DNA of 64,000 bases from Ureibacillus endophyticus (GCF_003628435.1 NZ_RBZN01000010.1:1-64000); one strand, 5' to 3'; counted from the stretch's first letter, positions 18,620 to 28,506 are shown. Notes: generated from the sequence alone by a model not told the origin. Numbers and translations are program-made.

Positions 18620-19309
18620 ATGGTAGAAACATTGCCGATTGAAATAATTCATTTGTTTGAAGAGCATGGTTTATTAGTTAAAGTTGAAAAAGGAAGTAAT
18701 ATTTATCGTGAGGGTGAGAAAGCCACAGACATTCTACTGATTAAAGAAGGCTCCGTTCGAATTAGTAAGGAAACGGAAGATGCGAAGGAAATTACCTTTA
18801 GAATATGTGGTAAACACAGCATCATTGGGGAATTTCCATTATTTAGTGCAACATCTACGATAAGATCAACAACTGCAAAAGCAAATTCCCATACCGAATT
18901 ATTAGCTTTAAATAAAGATTCACTAGAAATGTTATTAATGCAAAAACCCGCATTAATGATAGAGTATTTAAAGTGGTTACAAAATGAAAATTTGAAAAAT
19001 CAAAGTCTCCTACGTGATCTTATTTTACACGGTAAGAAAGGCGCATTGTACTCAACATTAATTCGTTTAGCAAACACTTATGGGGAGCAAAAAGACGATA
19101 AAATATTCATAAATCATTATTTAACAAATACTGACATCGCAAATCTTTGTTCAACAAGTCGTGAAATGATTAATCGGATGTTGAATGAATTAAAAAAGCA
19201 AGGCATAATCAGCATGGATAAAGGATTTATTACGATTACGGATATTCGATATTTAAAGCAGGCTATATGTTGTGAAAATTGCCCATCTACAATTTGTAGG
19301 ATAGATTAA
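18620..19309 (+). CDS. fnr: Oxygen-sensing transcription regulator Fnr (Crp/Fnr family)
   Basis: 229 aa. An N-terminal cyclic-nucleotide-binding-like beta-barrel (about 10-115), a dimer helix, and a C-terminal winged helix with recognition segment TSREMINRML (about 179-188). The C-terminus carries Cys217/Cys218-x2-Cys221-x4-Cys226. This matches the C-terminal cysteine spacing of the 4Fe-4S cluster in B. subtilis Fnr, where an Asp in the dimer-helix region is the fourth ligand; Asp133 in LLRDLILHGKK is the likely counterpart. Activates anaerobic genes in low oxygen. It is alone here, divergent from clpB, rather than next to narK. Confidence 0.85.
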   Translation: MVETLPIEIIHLFEEHGLLVKVEKGSNIYREGEKATDILLIKEGSVRISKETEDAKEITFRICGKHSIIGEFPLFSATSTIRSTTAKANSHTELLALNKDSLEMLLMQKPALMIEYLKWLQNENLKNQSLLRDLILHGKKGALYSTLIRLANTYGEQKDDKIFINHYLTNTDIANLCSTSREMINRMLNELKKQGIISMDKGFITITDIRYLKQAICCENCPSTICRID

Positions 19310-19317
19310 CAATAGAG

Positions 19318-19354
19318 TCTGAGAAGTCATCCTGTGACGAGGATGGTTGCAATC
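19318..19354 (+). repeat. Dispersed intergenic repeat, copy 1
   Basis: Follows the fnr stop closely. The core TCTGAGAAGTCATCCTGTGA then CGAGGATGGTTGCA is shared with the copies at 28423-28460 (inverted) and 62655-62712. Confidence 0.6.
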
Positions 19355-19358
19355 AAAA

Positions 19359-19387
19359 GGCTGTGAAGAAAATTTTCCTTCACAGCC
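19359..19387. terminator. Bidirectional terminator between fnr and the sufT-like gene
   Basis: A perfect 10-bp stem GGCTGTGAAG/CTTCACAGCC. The plus-strand side is followed by AGCATTTTTT, so it can end fnr transcription; on the minus strand TTTTG follows, ending the convergent operon. Confidence 0.85.
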
Positions 19388-19395
19388 AGCATTTT

Positions 19396-19710
19396 TTATC
19401 TAATTCCTAATGCCATTTTTGCATAACGTGACATCATATCTTTTGACCAAGCTGGTTGCCAAACGATGTTTACTTCACTGTCTTTTACTTCTGGAAGCTC
19501 ACTTAACGCCGTTTTCACTTGATCCACAATCACTGGTCCTAATGGGCAGCCCATTGATGTTAACGTCATAGTGATTGTAGCTAAACCTTCTTCATTTAAA
19601 TCTACATCATATACTAAACCTAAGTTAACTATATCAATACCTAGCTCAGGGTCAATTACGTTTTCTAAAGCTCCAAGGATGCTTTCTTTCATATCTTCAC
19701 TAATTGCCAT
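19396..19710 (-). CDS. MIP18/DUF59 Fe-S assembly protein (YitW/SufT-like)
   Basis: 104 aa, a single DUF59 domain. The family helps mature Fe-S proteins. The conserved DPELGIDIVNLGLVY start (20-34) and the reactive cysteine Cys55 in TSMGCPLGP are present. Lies about 57 bp downstream of the YitV-like hydrolase in the same direction, the yitV-yitW order of B. subtilis. Ribosome site GGAAAGGGGA. Confidence 0.9.
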   Translation of the reverse strand: MAISEDMKESILGALENVIDPELGIDIVNLGLVYDVDLNEEGLATITMTLTSMGCPLGPVIVDQVKTALSELPEVKDSEVNIVWQPAWSKDMMSRYAKMALGIR

Positions 19711-19767
19711 ATTTACTTTATCCCCTTTCCTTATAGTGCTAACTCTATCATATCAAAGGTAAATCTT

Positions 19768-20532
19768 TTATGCCAAATATTGAGATAGCCAGTCTGTTAC
19801 AGCTAATACACCTTCTCGCGGTACCTTATGCCCACTATTCGGCGATGCAATAAATTTTAAATGATCTGGTTCTTGCACATAGTATGAACGTAACTGCATA
19901 TAAAAATGATATGTATTTTTAAAAGGAACCGTTGTATCTTTTTCGCCATGCCAAAATAGCACTGGACGTTGATTAAATTTTTCAGGCTCTCTTGTAATAT
20001 CATATTCAGCTAATAATGCTTGAAGTTGCTCCTTTTGTTCAGAAGTCATCGGTAATTTTACTCCAAGTTGTTCGAATTGATTTAGTTGATAATTCGATAA
20101 TTCAACAAATCCTGGAGCACCCATACAAATTGCTGCAGTCGAAATCCAATCATATTTTTTTAAACAGCCTGATGTAACAATACCACCCATGGAAGTTCCT
20201 GCCACACCAATTTTTCCAGATGACACTAAATTTCGAGACTGTAATTCGTTATAAAGTACGCCTACCTCTTCAATTGATTGTAAAACGATTTCCCAAAAGT
20301 GTAAGTTCATCTTTCCTTCAGATAAATTTTCCGAGCGATCACCATGCAATTTCGCGTCTGGTAAAATGACACGAATCCCCTTTTTTACAAGTTGATATGC
20401 ATAGTGTAAATTATGTTCCTTCGCACTTTGAAATCCGTGTAAAAAGATGACGATTGGTGTATGTTCATTCATTTCCTCATCATAAACATGTAATAACGGT
20501 ATCTCTTTCCACATATCATTTTGAACATACAT
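19768..20532 (-). CDS. Alpha/beta-hydrolase esterase (YitV-like)
   Basis: 254 aa with the start at 20532, nine bases after AGGAG; a nearer upstream ATG directly abuts that site. Alpha/beta fold with HGFQSAKEHN oxyanion loop, nucleophile elbow GTSMGG (Ser114), acid in HGEKDTTVPF and a C-terminal His in SPNSGHKVP. Cytosolic, substrate unknown. Forms a two-gene operon with the DUF59 gene. Confidence 0.88.
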   Translation of the reverse strand: MYVQNDMWKEIPLLHVYDEEMNEHTPIVIFLHGFQSAKEHNLHYAYQLVKKGIRVILPDAKLHGDRSENLSEGKMNLHFWEIVLQSIEEVGVLYNELQSRNLVSSGKIGVAGTSMGGIVTSGCLKKYDWISTAAICMGAPGFVELSNYQLNQFEQLGVKLPMTSEQKEQLQALLAEYDITREPEKFNQRPVLFWHGEKDTTVPFKNTYHFYMQLRSYYVQEPDHLKFIASPNSGHKVPREGVLAVTDWLSQYLA

Positions 20533-20672
20533 TTTTACCATCTCCTAAAGTATATCGAATTCATGTAAAGCAAAGAATAAAATAACGCTTATTCACGACT
20601 TACAACAACAATTTTTTGACTAAATTTATCCATTTGGGATAAAATCATTAAGATAGAAAGGAGCATTCCTTT

Positions 20673-21482
20673 ATGAAGCAACATTTAATTGTGTTAGATT
20701 TAGATGGTACTCTATTAACAGATAATCAAAAGATTTTAGAAAAGACAAAGAATACCCTCTTTAAAGCAATGGATGCAGGTCATCAAGTGATGATTGCAAC
20801 TGGTCGTCCATTTCGTGCAAGTCAGTTGTATTATAACGAATTAAAGCTAACTACGCCAATTGTTAACTTTAATGGTGCCCTTGTCCATCATCCGAAAAAT
20901 AAATCATGGCAAACGGTTCATACACCAGTTGATTTAAGAGTGGTTTACGATGTTGTGGATTCTGTCGATAAATATCAATATGAAAACTTGATTGCTGAAG
21001 TGATGGATGACGTATTCATTCATCAGGAAAATAGCCCAATGATGGATATGTTTAAAATGGGTGACCCGCGTGTAACGATTGGAAATTTAAAAGGAAGTCT
21101 AAACGAGGATCCGACAAGTTTACTTATCCATGCAGAAGAAGAGAAAGTACAACTTATTCGTGACCATTTAGAAGATGTTCATGCAGAATTAATTGAACAC
21201 AGACGTTGGGGAGCACCATTTCATATTATTGAAATCGTGAAAAAAGGTTTAAGTAAAGCAGTTGGTATTTCACTAATTGCAAAGGAAATGAACATTCCAA
21301 GAGAACGCATTATCGCATTTGGTGATGAAGATAATGATTTAGAAATGATTGATTATGCAGGAATTGGAGTAGCAATGTCGAATGGTATAGCACAACTGAA
21401 AAATATTGCCAATGAGATCACTGCTTCAAGTAATAATGAGGACGGTATTGCTAACTTTTTAATAGATCGATTAAAGTTATAG
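20673..21482 (+). CDS. HAD-superfamily Cof-type phosphatase (YitU-like)
   Basis: 269 aa. HAD motif I is LDLDGTLLT (8-16), with a type II cap and motif IV GDEDNDLEM near 221. In B. subtilis YitU is one of several phosphatases that dephosphorylate the pyrimidine intermediate of riboflavin synthesis; identity with that activity is inferred from neighbours (yitS/U/V/W-like cluster) and overall type. The ATG follows AGAAAGGAGC. Confidence 0.85.
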   Translation: MKQHLIVLDLDGTLLTDNQKILEKTKNTLFKAMDAGHQVMIATGRPFRASQLYYNELKLTTPIVNFNGALVHHPKNKSWQTVHTPVDLRVVYDVVDSVDKYQYENLIAEVMDDVFIHQENSPMMDMFKMGDPRVTIGNLKGSLNEDPTSLLIHAEEEKVQLIRDHLEDVHAELIEHRRWGAPFHIIEIVKKGLSKAVGISLIAKEMNIPRERIIAFGDEDNDLEMIDYAGIGVAMSNGIAQLKNIANEITASSNNEDGIANFLIDRLKL

Positions 21483-21563
21483 CTTGGAAATTTAACTTTC
21501 CAAAGCCCTCACCATAGAATGACGTTAGTTAAGGTGCTCATGTCTAAAGGAGGTACTGTATAT

Positions 21564-22415
21564 ATGAAAATATTTGCAGACAGTGGCAGCGATTTGCCAA
21601 AAGAATTTTTTGAACAACACAACGTAGAAATTTTCCCATTAAGAGTAGATTTAAACAACTCTGTATACCTTGATACAGTAGAAATTGACCCTAAAAAAGT
21701 TTATGATGCAATGCGCCAAGGCGTTGTACCTAAAACTTCTCAAGCGTCTCCGGAATTATTTTTACAACACTTTGAAGAACTAGCAAAAAGTAAAGAAGAA
21801 GGATTATATATCGCCTTTTCATCTAACTTATCAGGTACATATAACACAGCAGTGATGATTGCTTCTCAAGTTCGAGAGCAATATCCAGACTTAAAACTTA
21901 AAATTATTGACTCTAAATGTGCCTCATTAGGATGCGGTTTACTTGTAAAAGAAGCTGTAAGATTAAGAGATGAGGGCGTTCCATATTTAGAAGTTTTCGA
22001 GAAAGTTGATTATTTAGCTCAACACATGACACACCTATTTACTGTTGAAAATTTGGATTACTTAGCTGCAGGTGGACGGGTTTCAAAATCTAGTGCTTTT
22101 ATTGGTGGATTATTAAGCATTAAACCAATTTTACACGTTGAAGATGGTAAATTAATCCCCCTTGAGAAAGTTCGTGGTCGCAAAAAGGCGATAAATCGAA
22201 TTATTGAGATTATGCATGAGCGCGGTGGCGATTTTTCAAATAAAGTCGTTGGTATAAGTCACGGAGACGATTTAGAATTTGCCAATGAAGTGAAATCCTT
22301 AATCCAAGAAAAATTACAACCAAAATCCTTTGAAATGACGATGGTTGGTGCTGTTATTGGTGCCCATGCCGGACCTGGTACCATTGCTATTTTCTTTACG
22401 GATAAAGATTACTAA
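21564..22415 (+). CDS. DegV-family fatty-acid-binding protein (YitS-like)
   Basis: 283 aa from the ATG at 21564 behind AAAGGAGG; the frame extends upstream but without a ribosome site. DegV/EDD fold with DSGSDLP near the start, the conserved FSSNLSGTYNTA ligand loop and GAVIGAHAGPGT near the C-terminus. In Firmicutes such proteins (FakB) present fatty acids to the kinase FakA. It lies 81 bp after the HAD gene, probably in the same operon. Confidence 0.9.
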   Translation: MKIFADSGSDLPKEFFEQHNVEIFPLRVDLNNSVYLDTVEIDPKKVYDAMRQGVVPKTSQASPELFLQHFEELAKSKEEGLYIAFSSNLSGTYNTAVMIASQVREQYPDLKLKIIDSKCASLGCGLLVKEAVRLRDEGVPYLEVFEKVDYLAQHMTHLFTVENLDYLAAGGRVSKSSAFIGGLLSIKPILHVEDGKLIPLEKVRGRKKAINRIIEIMHERGGDFSNKVVGISHGDDLEFANEVKSLIQEKLQPKSFEMTMVGAVIGAHAGPGTIAIFFTDKDY

Positions 22416-22496
22416 AAAGAGAGCTTGAACATAAACCAGCTTAGGTAGTTTACAAAAAGTATCGACTTAATAAAAATAGTTAGTATACGGCAATAA

Positions 22497-22529
22497 AAAC
22501 AGGCACTCACTCTCGAATGCCTGTTTTTT
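22497..22529. terminator. Bidirectional terminator between degV-type gene and opp operon
   Basis: AAACAGGCA pairs with TGCCTGTTT across a short loop; T tract on the plus side, A tract before it. Ends both convergent units. Confidence 0.87.
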
Positions 22530-22536
22530 GTTTCTA

Positions 22537-24327
22537 TCATTTTTTCTTTTTAGATTTAAATGGTTCTTTTGCCATTAATTCAATTTCATGTAGTTCTGTT
22601 GGATTTTTATAATCGATGCTGTAATTTTTCACACGCTTATTGATCGGATAAATTTCATATCGGAATTGCATTGGCACAGTTGTTGCAACTTCTTCAATAT
22701 GTTTTTGGAAAATCTTAAATTGGTTCGCACGATAATATTTATCAAATGCAGAGGGAGAATCAATATTTTGAATTGTCTTTTCTAAAAGATCAGAAGTATA
22801 ACGACTGAAATTATATTGATCTGATGCTCCATACAAACCAGATGGTGAAGGGTTTGTGCCTGTTCCCCATGCCCCCATGAAAACATCGATTTCCGGATGA
22901 TCAGCTTTTACCATATCGTAGAATGAGTTAAATTCGATTAATCGCCCCGTTGATAATGTGACATTTAACCCGACATCTCTCCAGTTTTGCAAATAGTACG
23001 CTGTGATTTCTTCCTGCACGGAATCACCTGACATGGAAGCTAATTTAATTTCTAACTTTTTTCCCTTTGGATCTTCGCGGAAGCCATCTCCATCCACATC
23101 TTTATAACCAGCCTTATCGAGAATTTCCTTTGCTTTTTCTGGATCATATACATAACCTTTTAAAGACTTATCATAAAACGATTCAAAAACTGGTGGTATT
23201 AATGAATTTGCCCGTACCCTCAAACCATTATAGAGCACTTCAGATACTTGTTCGATGTCTAAAGCATAGGCCATTGCTTTTCGTAAGTTCACATCGCCCA
23301 TTTTTGATCCGTCTAAATCCGTTACAACAGTATTTTTTTGATAATCATATTTCCCTACTTTAAATCCAAGGTAAGAGTAAAAAAGTTCAGGTCGACCTAA
23401 AATCGTAATATTGTCATAGCCTTCGATTTCCGGCATTTTCGTAGCATTGAAATGTTGGATAATATCATATTTACCGGTACCAATTGCAACAGATACCGAA
23501 CTCGAAGGAACCACTTTTACTAAAACGCCATCAAGCTTTGGCTCACCTTTCCAATAATGCTCATTCTTCACATATTGTACGGATTCCCCTGGAACAATTT
23601 TCTCTACTTTAAAAGCGCCTAAAGTAACTGGATTTTTGCGAACCGCATCTGATTGCAACAACTGATCAACTGGAATATTCCCAATTTGATGACTTGGTGC
23701 AGCATACGTCCATAGACCATCACCACCATAAAAAATCGATGGGGAAAGTTGTTTAAAACTGATTTCAATTGTGAAATCATCCACTTTCCTAATTCCAGAG
23801 ATTGTTTTAGCTTTTCCTTCATGATATTCTTTTGCACCTATAATATTTTGGAACTCTGAATTGTATCGCACACCAGGATAATCTTTATGCCCAATAATAT
23901 GGTAAGGCAAGATGACATCCTCAATCTTTAACGGCTGACCATCAGACCATTTTACACCTTCACGAATTGTGACTGTTACTTTATTATTTTTTTGATCAAC
24001 ATATAAGGATGCAATTCCTTCATTAGTAATCATGAAATTTTCATCCGTTTCAAAAAGAGAATTTGAAGCCCAAGACATCAAATCTGCATCATAACCGTCT
24101 TCATATAACTCCCAAGAAAAAATCCCTTGAAACGGTTCATCTTTCACCATGGCAACTCGCAAGACTCCTCCATCAATTGGCTTTCCTTCATTCGTTACCG
24201 CCATTGCAAAGGGTGAATTTGAACTTGGTGCAGCAGTTTCAATTCGTTTTTCGGATTTACTAAAGGCTGTTAAAATGAACAAGGTAAATATTATGGTTGC
24301 AAGTAACATCCATCGAGTAATTTTCAT
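22537..24327 (-). CDS. Oligopeptide ABC transporter, substrate-binding protein (SBP_bac_5), without lipobox cysteine
   Basis: 596 aa from the ATG at 24327 behind GGGAGGA. Full SBP_bac_5 length; captures extracellular peptides for the permease encoded upstream. The N-terminus has a charged start, a hydrophobic stretch (6-24) and then LTAFSKSEK. Members of this family in Gram-positives normally have L-x-A-C here for lipid anchoring. Position 22 is Phe (TTT), one base from TGT. The protein may therefore be secreted, or stay anchored by its uncleaved signal. Fifth and last gene of the operon, with its own small gap and ribosome site. Confidence 0.9.
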   Translation of the reverse strand: MKITRWMLLATIIFTLFILTAFSKSEKRIETAAPSSNSPFAMAVTNEGKPIDGGVLRVAMVKDEPFQGIFSWELYEDGYDADLMSWASNSLFETDENFMITNEGIASLYVDQKNNKVTVTIREGVKWSDGQPLKIEDVILPYHIIGHKDYPGVRYNSEFQNIIGAKEYHEGKAKTISGIRKVDDFTIEISFKQLSPSIFYGGDGLWTYAAPSHQIGNIPVDQLLQSDAVRKNPVTLGAFKVEKIVPGESVQYVKNEHYWKGEPKLDGVLVKVVPSSSVSVAIGTGKYDIIQHFNATKMPEIEGYDNITILGRPELFYSYLGFKVGKYDYQKNTVVTDLDGSKMGDVNLRKAMAYALDIEQVSEVLYNGLRVRANSLIPPVFESFYDKSLKGYVYDPEKAKEILDKAGYKDVDGDGFREDPKGKKLEIKLASMSGDSVQEEITAYYLQNWRDVGLNVTLSTGRLIEFNSFYDMVKADHPEIDVFMGAWGTGTNPSPSGLYGASDQYNFSRYTSDLLEKTIQNIDSPSAFDKYYRANQFKIFQKHIEEVATTVPMQFRYEIYPINKRVKNYSIDYKNPTELHEIELMAKEPFKSKKKK

Positions 24328-24375
24328 AATATTCCTCCCTAGTACATCTACTGGCAAAGTTAATTAGTATTATTA

Positions 24376-25275
24376 TTATCCTAACCGCTGTTTTGAATCC
24401 GCAGATCTACGCAATGCTTGACCAACATAATTGATTGCCAACATCATAAACAAAATGAAGATAGATGCTGGTAGCCAAACCCACCAATATTGTTGCAACA
24501 CAAGTGGATTATTCGCGTGGCTAACAAGTGTACCAAGCGATGGAGTAGACATTGGAAGACCAAATCCTAAATAAGAAAGCCCCGTTTCAATCCCTACATT
24601 TCCAGCGAAGTTTAATGTCATTTCTACAATAATGATTGAACTCAAATTTGGTAAAATGCCCGTGAAGATAATAACAAAATCATTCGTTCCAAGTGTTTTG
24701 GATGCAAGGACATAATCTCTTCTACTTTCAGTTAATGTCTTTGAGCGAACGAGCCGCGCAGTACCTGTCCATAAAAACATGCTCATAATAAAGATAAAAG
24801 AAGCTACCGTATACTTCGGAACGACTGTAACAAAAACAATAATTAACATTAAAGATGGAATCGTAATGAAAAAATCAATTATTCGCATAAAAAGATTATC
24901 GATCCATCCTCCAAAGTATCCACAAATTAACCCAACAATAACCCCAAAAATGCCAGTTATTATTGTAATTGCCATTGCTATGAAGAGAGAATTTTTAGCA
25001 CCAACAATCAGTTGCCCAAGTATATCTTTTCCACCTTGGTCTGCTCCAAATAAAAACTTTCCTCCTGGTTCAGCGTATCGGTCTTGTAAGTTGATACGCA
25101 TTAAAGCTTCTTGGTCAATAAAAAGGTATGACCATATAAAGACTCCGCAAATCACGATAACAAGCGATACAAAAGAAAAAAATGCCACTCTATCTTTTAA
25201 AAACTCTCGAAAGATGACTTGTAAACCTGTTGGCGGAGCGTTTTTCGTATATTTTTTGCGTTTTCTTTTAGCCAT
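24376..25275 (-). CDS. Oligopeptide ABC transporter permease, OppC/AppC type
   Basis: 299 aa. A basic start, an OppC N-terminal helix (about 33-55), then a BPD_transp_1 domain with about five helices and the EAA loop (SKTLGTNDFVIIFTGILPN, about 191-209) that contacts the ATPase. Integral membrane. The ATG follows AGGGGG, 11 bp downstream of the OppB-type permease gene. Confidence 0.93.
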   Translation of the reverse strand: MAKRKRKKYTKNAPPTGLQVIFREFLKDRVAFFSFVSLVIVICGVFIWSYLFIDQEALMRINLQDRYAEPGGKFLFGADQGGKDILGQLIVGAKNSLFIAMAITIITGIFGVIVGLICGYFGGWIDNLFMRIIDFFITIPSLMLIIVFVTVVPKYTVASFIFIMSMFLWTGTARLVRSKTLTESRRDYVLASKTLGTNDFVIIFTGILPNLSSIIIVEMTLNFAGNVGIETGLSYLGFGLPMSTPSLGTLVSHANNPLVLQQYWWVWLPASIFILFMMLAINYVGQALRRSADSKQRLG

Positions 25276-25286
25276 CCTATAACCCC

Positions 25287-26255
25287 CTACTCGATTCGAA
25301 TGCGCGGGTCTACAATACTCATAATTATGTCGGATAATAAGCTTCCTAATAATGTTAAAAAACCATATAACATTACGAGTGCTGTAATGACGCTATAATC
25401 CCTAGAAGCAATGGAAGAGACAAACAGTTGCCCCATTCCTGGAAAACCAAAAATGGTTTCAATAAAGATGGAGCCACCTAATAATCCCGTAATGGTAAAC
25501 CCTAAAAATGCTGCGATGGGTAATAAACTATTACGAAAAATATGTTTTGTATAAACTTTCTTTATAGGAATGCCTTTACTTCTGGCTGTACGAACATAGT
25601 CCATTCCTTTTGCATCGATAATTTCAGAACGTAAAAATTGAATAATTCCCGTTGTGCCGAGAATCGCATAGGTAATAGCAGGCAAAAGAATATGGTGGAA
25701 TTTACTCCAATAGTATTGGAGAGTGCCTGAACTGTATTCGATATCCACACTTCCACTTGTAGGAAACCATTCAAGCTTGTAGCCAAATAAAAAAAGAAAC
25801 AACAGTGCTAATACAAATGTCGGAATTGCATAGGTAATAAAACTATAAAGAATAATTGTTTTATCTAATCGGGAGTTTTGATATCGCCCCGCTAAAATAC
25901 CTAAAGGAATTGCAATTGCATACAGTAGAGTGACACTTAATAATGATAGCCAAAAAGTATTTAAGGCCCTTTCACCAATTAAATCCCCAACATCCCTTTT
26001 AAATGTGTAACTAATCCCAAACTCCCCATGTAATGCATTACCAATCCAGCGAACATATTGTATTGGCCATGGATCATTTAAGCCTGCTTTTTCTGATAAT
26101 TCTTCTAGCCTTGCCGGATCTGTTTGAGGAGTAATTAAGCCTGTGAACGGATCTCCCGGCATAAATTTTGCAAGGAAAAATACGAGGATACTTAGGACAA
26201 ATAATTGTGGAATCATAATAATAAAACGCCGTATGATTGTTTTTCCCAATGTCAT
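25287..26255 (-). CDS. Oligopeptide ABC transporter permease, OppB/AppB type
   Basis: 322 aa. N-terminal helix with the family FLAKFMPGDPF segment (28-38), then a BPD_transp_1 domain with EAA loop ARSKGIPIKKVYTKHIFRN. Its ATG overlaps the TGA of the upstream ATPase gene (ATGA), so translation is coupled. Confidence 0.94.
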   Translation of the reverse strand: MTLGKTIIRRFIIMIPQLFVLSILVFFLAKFMPGDPFTGLITPQTDPARLEELSEKAGLNDPWPIQYVRWIGNALHGEFGISYTFKRDVGDLIGERALNTFWLSLLSVTLLYAIAIPLGILAGRYQNSRLDKTIILYSFITYAIPTFVLALLFLFLFGYKLEWFPTSGSVDIEYSSGTLQYYWSKFHHILLPAITYAILGTTGIIQFLRSEIIDAKGMDYVRTARSKGIPIKKVYTKHIFRNSLLPIAAFLGFTITGLLGGSIFIETIFGFPGMGQLFVSSIASRDYSVITALVMLYGFLTLLGSLLSDIIMSIVDPRIRIE

Positions 26256-27202
26256 ATCCCCCCTTTCTGCATCGGTAAAGTAGCTGCTACATGATGGGTA
26301 TTACTGATAGGTATTAAATCTAGCACTCTCTCGTTTTCATCAAAATAATTTTTATATTGTTCTTGATAATAGTTTTCTATTTTAATACGCTCCCGTTTCC
26401 GCCTTTCTCTACCAATTGGTGTAACTTGTGGTATTGCAGAAAGTAGTCGTTTCGTATAAATGTGTTGTGGATTATTGTAAATATCATTTTTTGTTCCTGA
26501 TTCCACAAAACGACCTTTATACATAATTGATATGTAGTCACACATATGCTTTACGACCCCGAGATCATGGGAAATAAAAAGATAACTTAATCCAAATTCA
26601 CGTTGAATATCCTTCATGAAATTTAAGATTTGAGCCTGTACGGATAAATCCAGTGCTGAAACTGGTTCATCAGCTATAATCAATTTCGGATTTGTCGCTA
26701 TCGCCCGTGCAATTCCTAATCGTTGTTTTTGACCACCAGAGAATTCATGGGGATATTTATATTTTGCATCTTCTGGCATTCCTACGATTTCTAGTAATTC
26801 ACTTATCTTTCTCTCTTCTTCTTTTAGTGATAGTTTTAAAAAGTTTTGAATTGGCTCTGCAATAATATCTCGTACTCTTTTTCGAGGATTTAAACTTGAG
26901 TGAGCATCTTGGAAAATCATTTGTACATCCCGATTGAAGGAAGATTTTCGCTTCGTTCTTTTATTTGTTACATTGACCCCTTCATAAATCACCCGACCAG
27001 AAGTAATCTTTTCCAAACCAATAATTGCCCTTCCAGTTGTCGATTTCCCGCATCCCGACTCTCCAACAAGTCCATATGCTTTTCCACTTTCAAATTCCAT
27101 TGAGATTCCATCCACAGCACGGATAGTATCAACTACTTGATTAAAAATCCCACCACGAACTGGATAATGAACTTTTAAATCTTGAATTACCATAAAGCTC
27201 AT
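26252..27202 (-). CDS. Oligopeptide ABC transporter ATPase, OppF/AppF type
   Basis: 316 aa. Walker [10 protein letters not shown] (47-55), signature FSGGQKQR, Walker B LIIADEPVSALD. The start ATGA overlaps the OppD-type stop. Powers peptide uptake as a heterodimer with the gene product upstream. The C-terminal oligopeptide_HPY region has an unusually long basic linker (RRKRERIKIENYYQEQ) before the end. Confidence 0.93.
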   Translation of the reverse strand: MSFMVIQDLKVHYPVRGGIFNQVVDTIRAVDGISMEFESGKAYGLVGESGCGKSTTGRAIIGLEKITSGRVIYEGVNVTNKRTKRKSSFNRDVQMIFQDAHSSLNPRKRVRDIIAEPIQNFLKLSLKEEERKISELLEIVGMPEDAKYKYPHEFSGGQKQRLGIARAIATNPKLIIADEPVSALDLSVQAQILNFMKDIQREFGLSYLFISHDLGVVKHMCDYISIMYKGRFVESGTKNDIYNNPQHIYTKRLLSAIPQVTPIGRERRKRERIKIENYYQEQYKNYFDENERVLDLIPISNTHHVAATLPMQKGGI

Positions 27203-28203
27203 GAATTTCTCTCCTTTTTAAAGTGAAATTCTTTATAGCAAGTACAACGAACAAAATGTTCTGATGCCACTTCATGAATTTGTGGATTCTTTTCATGTGC
27301 TTCTGCTTTTATCCAAGGAATGCGGGATGCAAATCGACAACCCTCTCTAGGTAAATTTATTAGGGAAGGAACAATCCCTTGAATTACATTTAAACGTTCT
27401 GATGACGAACTCATCTGTGGAATGGAATGAAACAATGAGCGAGTATAAGGATGCTTAGGATGCAGGAATAATTCCTTTACTGGCGCTTCTTCAATAATTT
27501 CACCTGCATACATAACTGCTACACGATCAGCAACTTCCGCTACAACTCCCAAATCATGGGTAATTAGAATAATTCCAGCTCCTGTTTCATGTTGAAGCGT
27601 TAGCAATAAATCTAAAATTTGCGCTTGAATTGTCACATCAAGGGCTGTGGTTGGTTCATCAGCTATAAGTATTTTAGGTTTACATGCAATGGCAATCGCA
27701 ATAATAACACGCTGTCGCATCCCTCCTGACAATTGATGTGGGAATTGCCTTGCAACACGTTCAGGGTTTTGTATGCCAACTTGTTGCAATAACTCTTGTA
27801 CTCTATTTTTTCGCTCTTCAGCATTTTGTTTTGTATGATAAATTAACCCTTCCTCAATCTGATCTCCTATCCGCATGAGTGGATTTAAAGATGAAAGGGG
27901 GTCTTGAAAAATCATTCCGATTTCTGGACCACGAATTTCATTTAATTGGTCTTCCCCCAAGGTTAGAAGATTTTGATTTCTATATAATATCTCTCCATAA
28001 ACACGGGTACTATTTGGATCGTGTAGACCAATAATAGATGTTGCCAACGTACTTTTCCCACAACCTGATTCCCCAACAATTGCAAGGATTTCATTTCTTT
28101 TTAAAGTTAACGACACGCCATCTACCGCATCGTAAAATTCATCATTAATCTTAAACCCTATATGTAAATCTTTAATTTTTAATATTTCTCCGGTGCTTTT
28201 CAA
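27199..28203 (-). CDS. Oligopeptide ABC transporter ATPase, OppD/AppD type
   Basis: 334 aa from a TTG start with AAGGAG eight bases upstream. Walker [10 protein letters not shown] (44-52), signature LSGGMRQR and Walker [13 protein letters not shown]. The C-terminal oligo_HPY region normally carries several cysteines (C-R-F-x-x-R-C, a third, and a terminal one). Here the second and third are replaced ([14 protein letters not shown]) while the first and the RCTCY end remain. First gene of the D-F-B-C-A operon. In B. subtilis the app operon instead has the binding protein third. Confidence 0.93.
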   Translation of the reverse strand: MKSTGEILKIKDLHIGFKINDEFYDAVDGVSLTLKRNEILAIVGESGCGKSTLATSIIGLHDPNSTRVYGEILYRNQNLLTLGEDQLNEIRGPEIGMIFQDPLSSLNPLMRIGDQIEEGLIYHTKQNAEERKNRVQELLQQVGIQNPERVARQFPHQLSGGMRQRVIIAIAIACKPKILIADEPTTALDVTIQAQILDLLLTLQHETGAGIILITHDLGVVAEVADRVAVMYAGEIIEEAPVKELFLHPKHPYTRSLFHSIPQMSSSSERLNVIQGIVPSLINLPREGCRFASRIPWIKAEAHEKNPQIHEVASEHFVRCTCYKEFHFKKERNS

Positions 28204-28365
28204 ATGAATTCTCCTTCCAACTCATTTTGAAATTCGAATCATTCATCATATGAAAAAACTCTATGCAGTATGAAACTTGTTCTCTTCTAAAGGTATATTT
28301 CTCCATGATTCTATTTATGATTGTTAAAAGATTAAGTTTAAAAATCGCTCAGGAGTTATGAAAAT

Positions 28366-28404
28366 AAAAAGAGTGTCCAAAAAGTAAAAACCTTTTGGAC
28401 ACTC
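28366..28404 (-). terminator. Terminator downstream of the GH13-like gene
   Basis: GAGTGTCCAAAA pairs perfectly with TTTTGGACACTC; the minus strand then runs TTTTTATTTTC. A second stem, GGCCGTCT with AGACGGCC (28465-28496), sits right after the GH13-like stop without a T run. The whole 28204-28506 gap holds these two stems, one dispersed repeat and the leader of the opp operon, for which I see no clear promoter. Confidence 0.85.
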
Positions 28405-28422
28405 CGAGATAAATCTCTTAAG

Positions 28423-28460
28423 TTGCGGTGGTCGCATCAAAATGCCACCATCCTAGAAGC
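28423..28460 (-). repeat. Dispersed intergenic repeat, copy 2 (inverted)
   Basis: On the minus strand CTAGGATGGTGGCATTTTGA then TGCGACCACCGCA, matching GACGAGGACGATGACATATT then GATGTGTTCACCGCA at 62655-62712, and more loosely 19318-19354. Confidence 0.55.
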
Positions 28461-28506
28461 AATGTGGCCGTCTGAAAAGAACTTTTTTTAGACGGCCCCT
28501 TGTATC

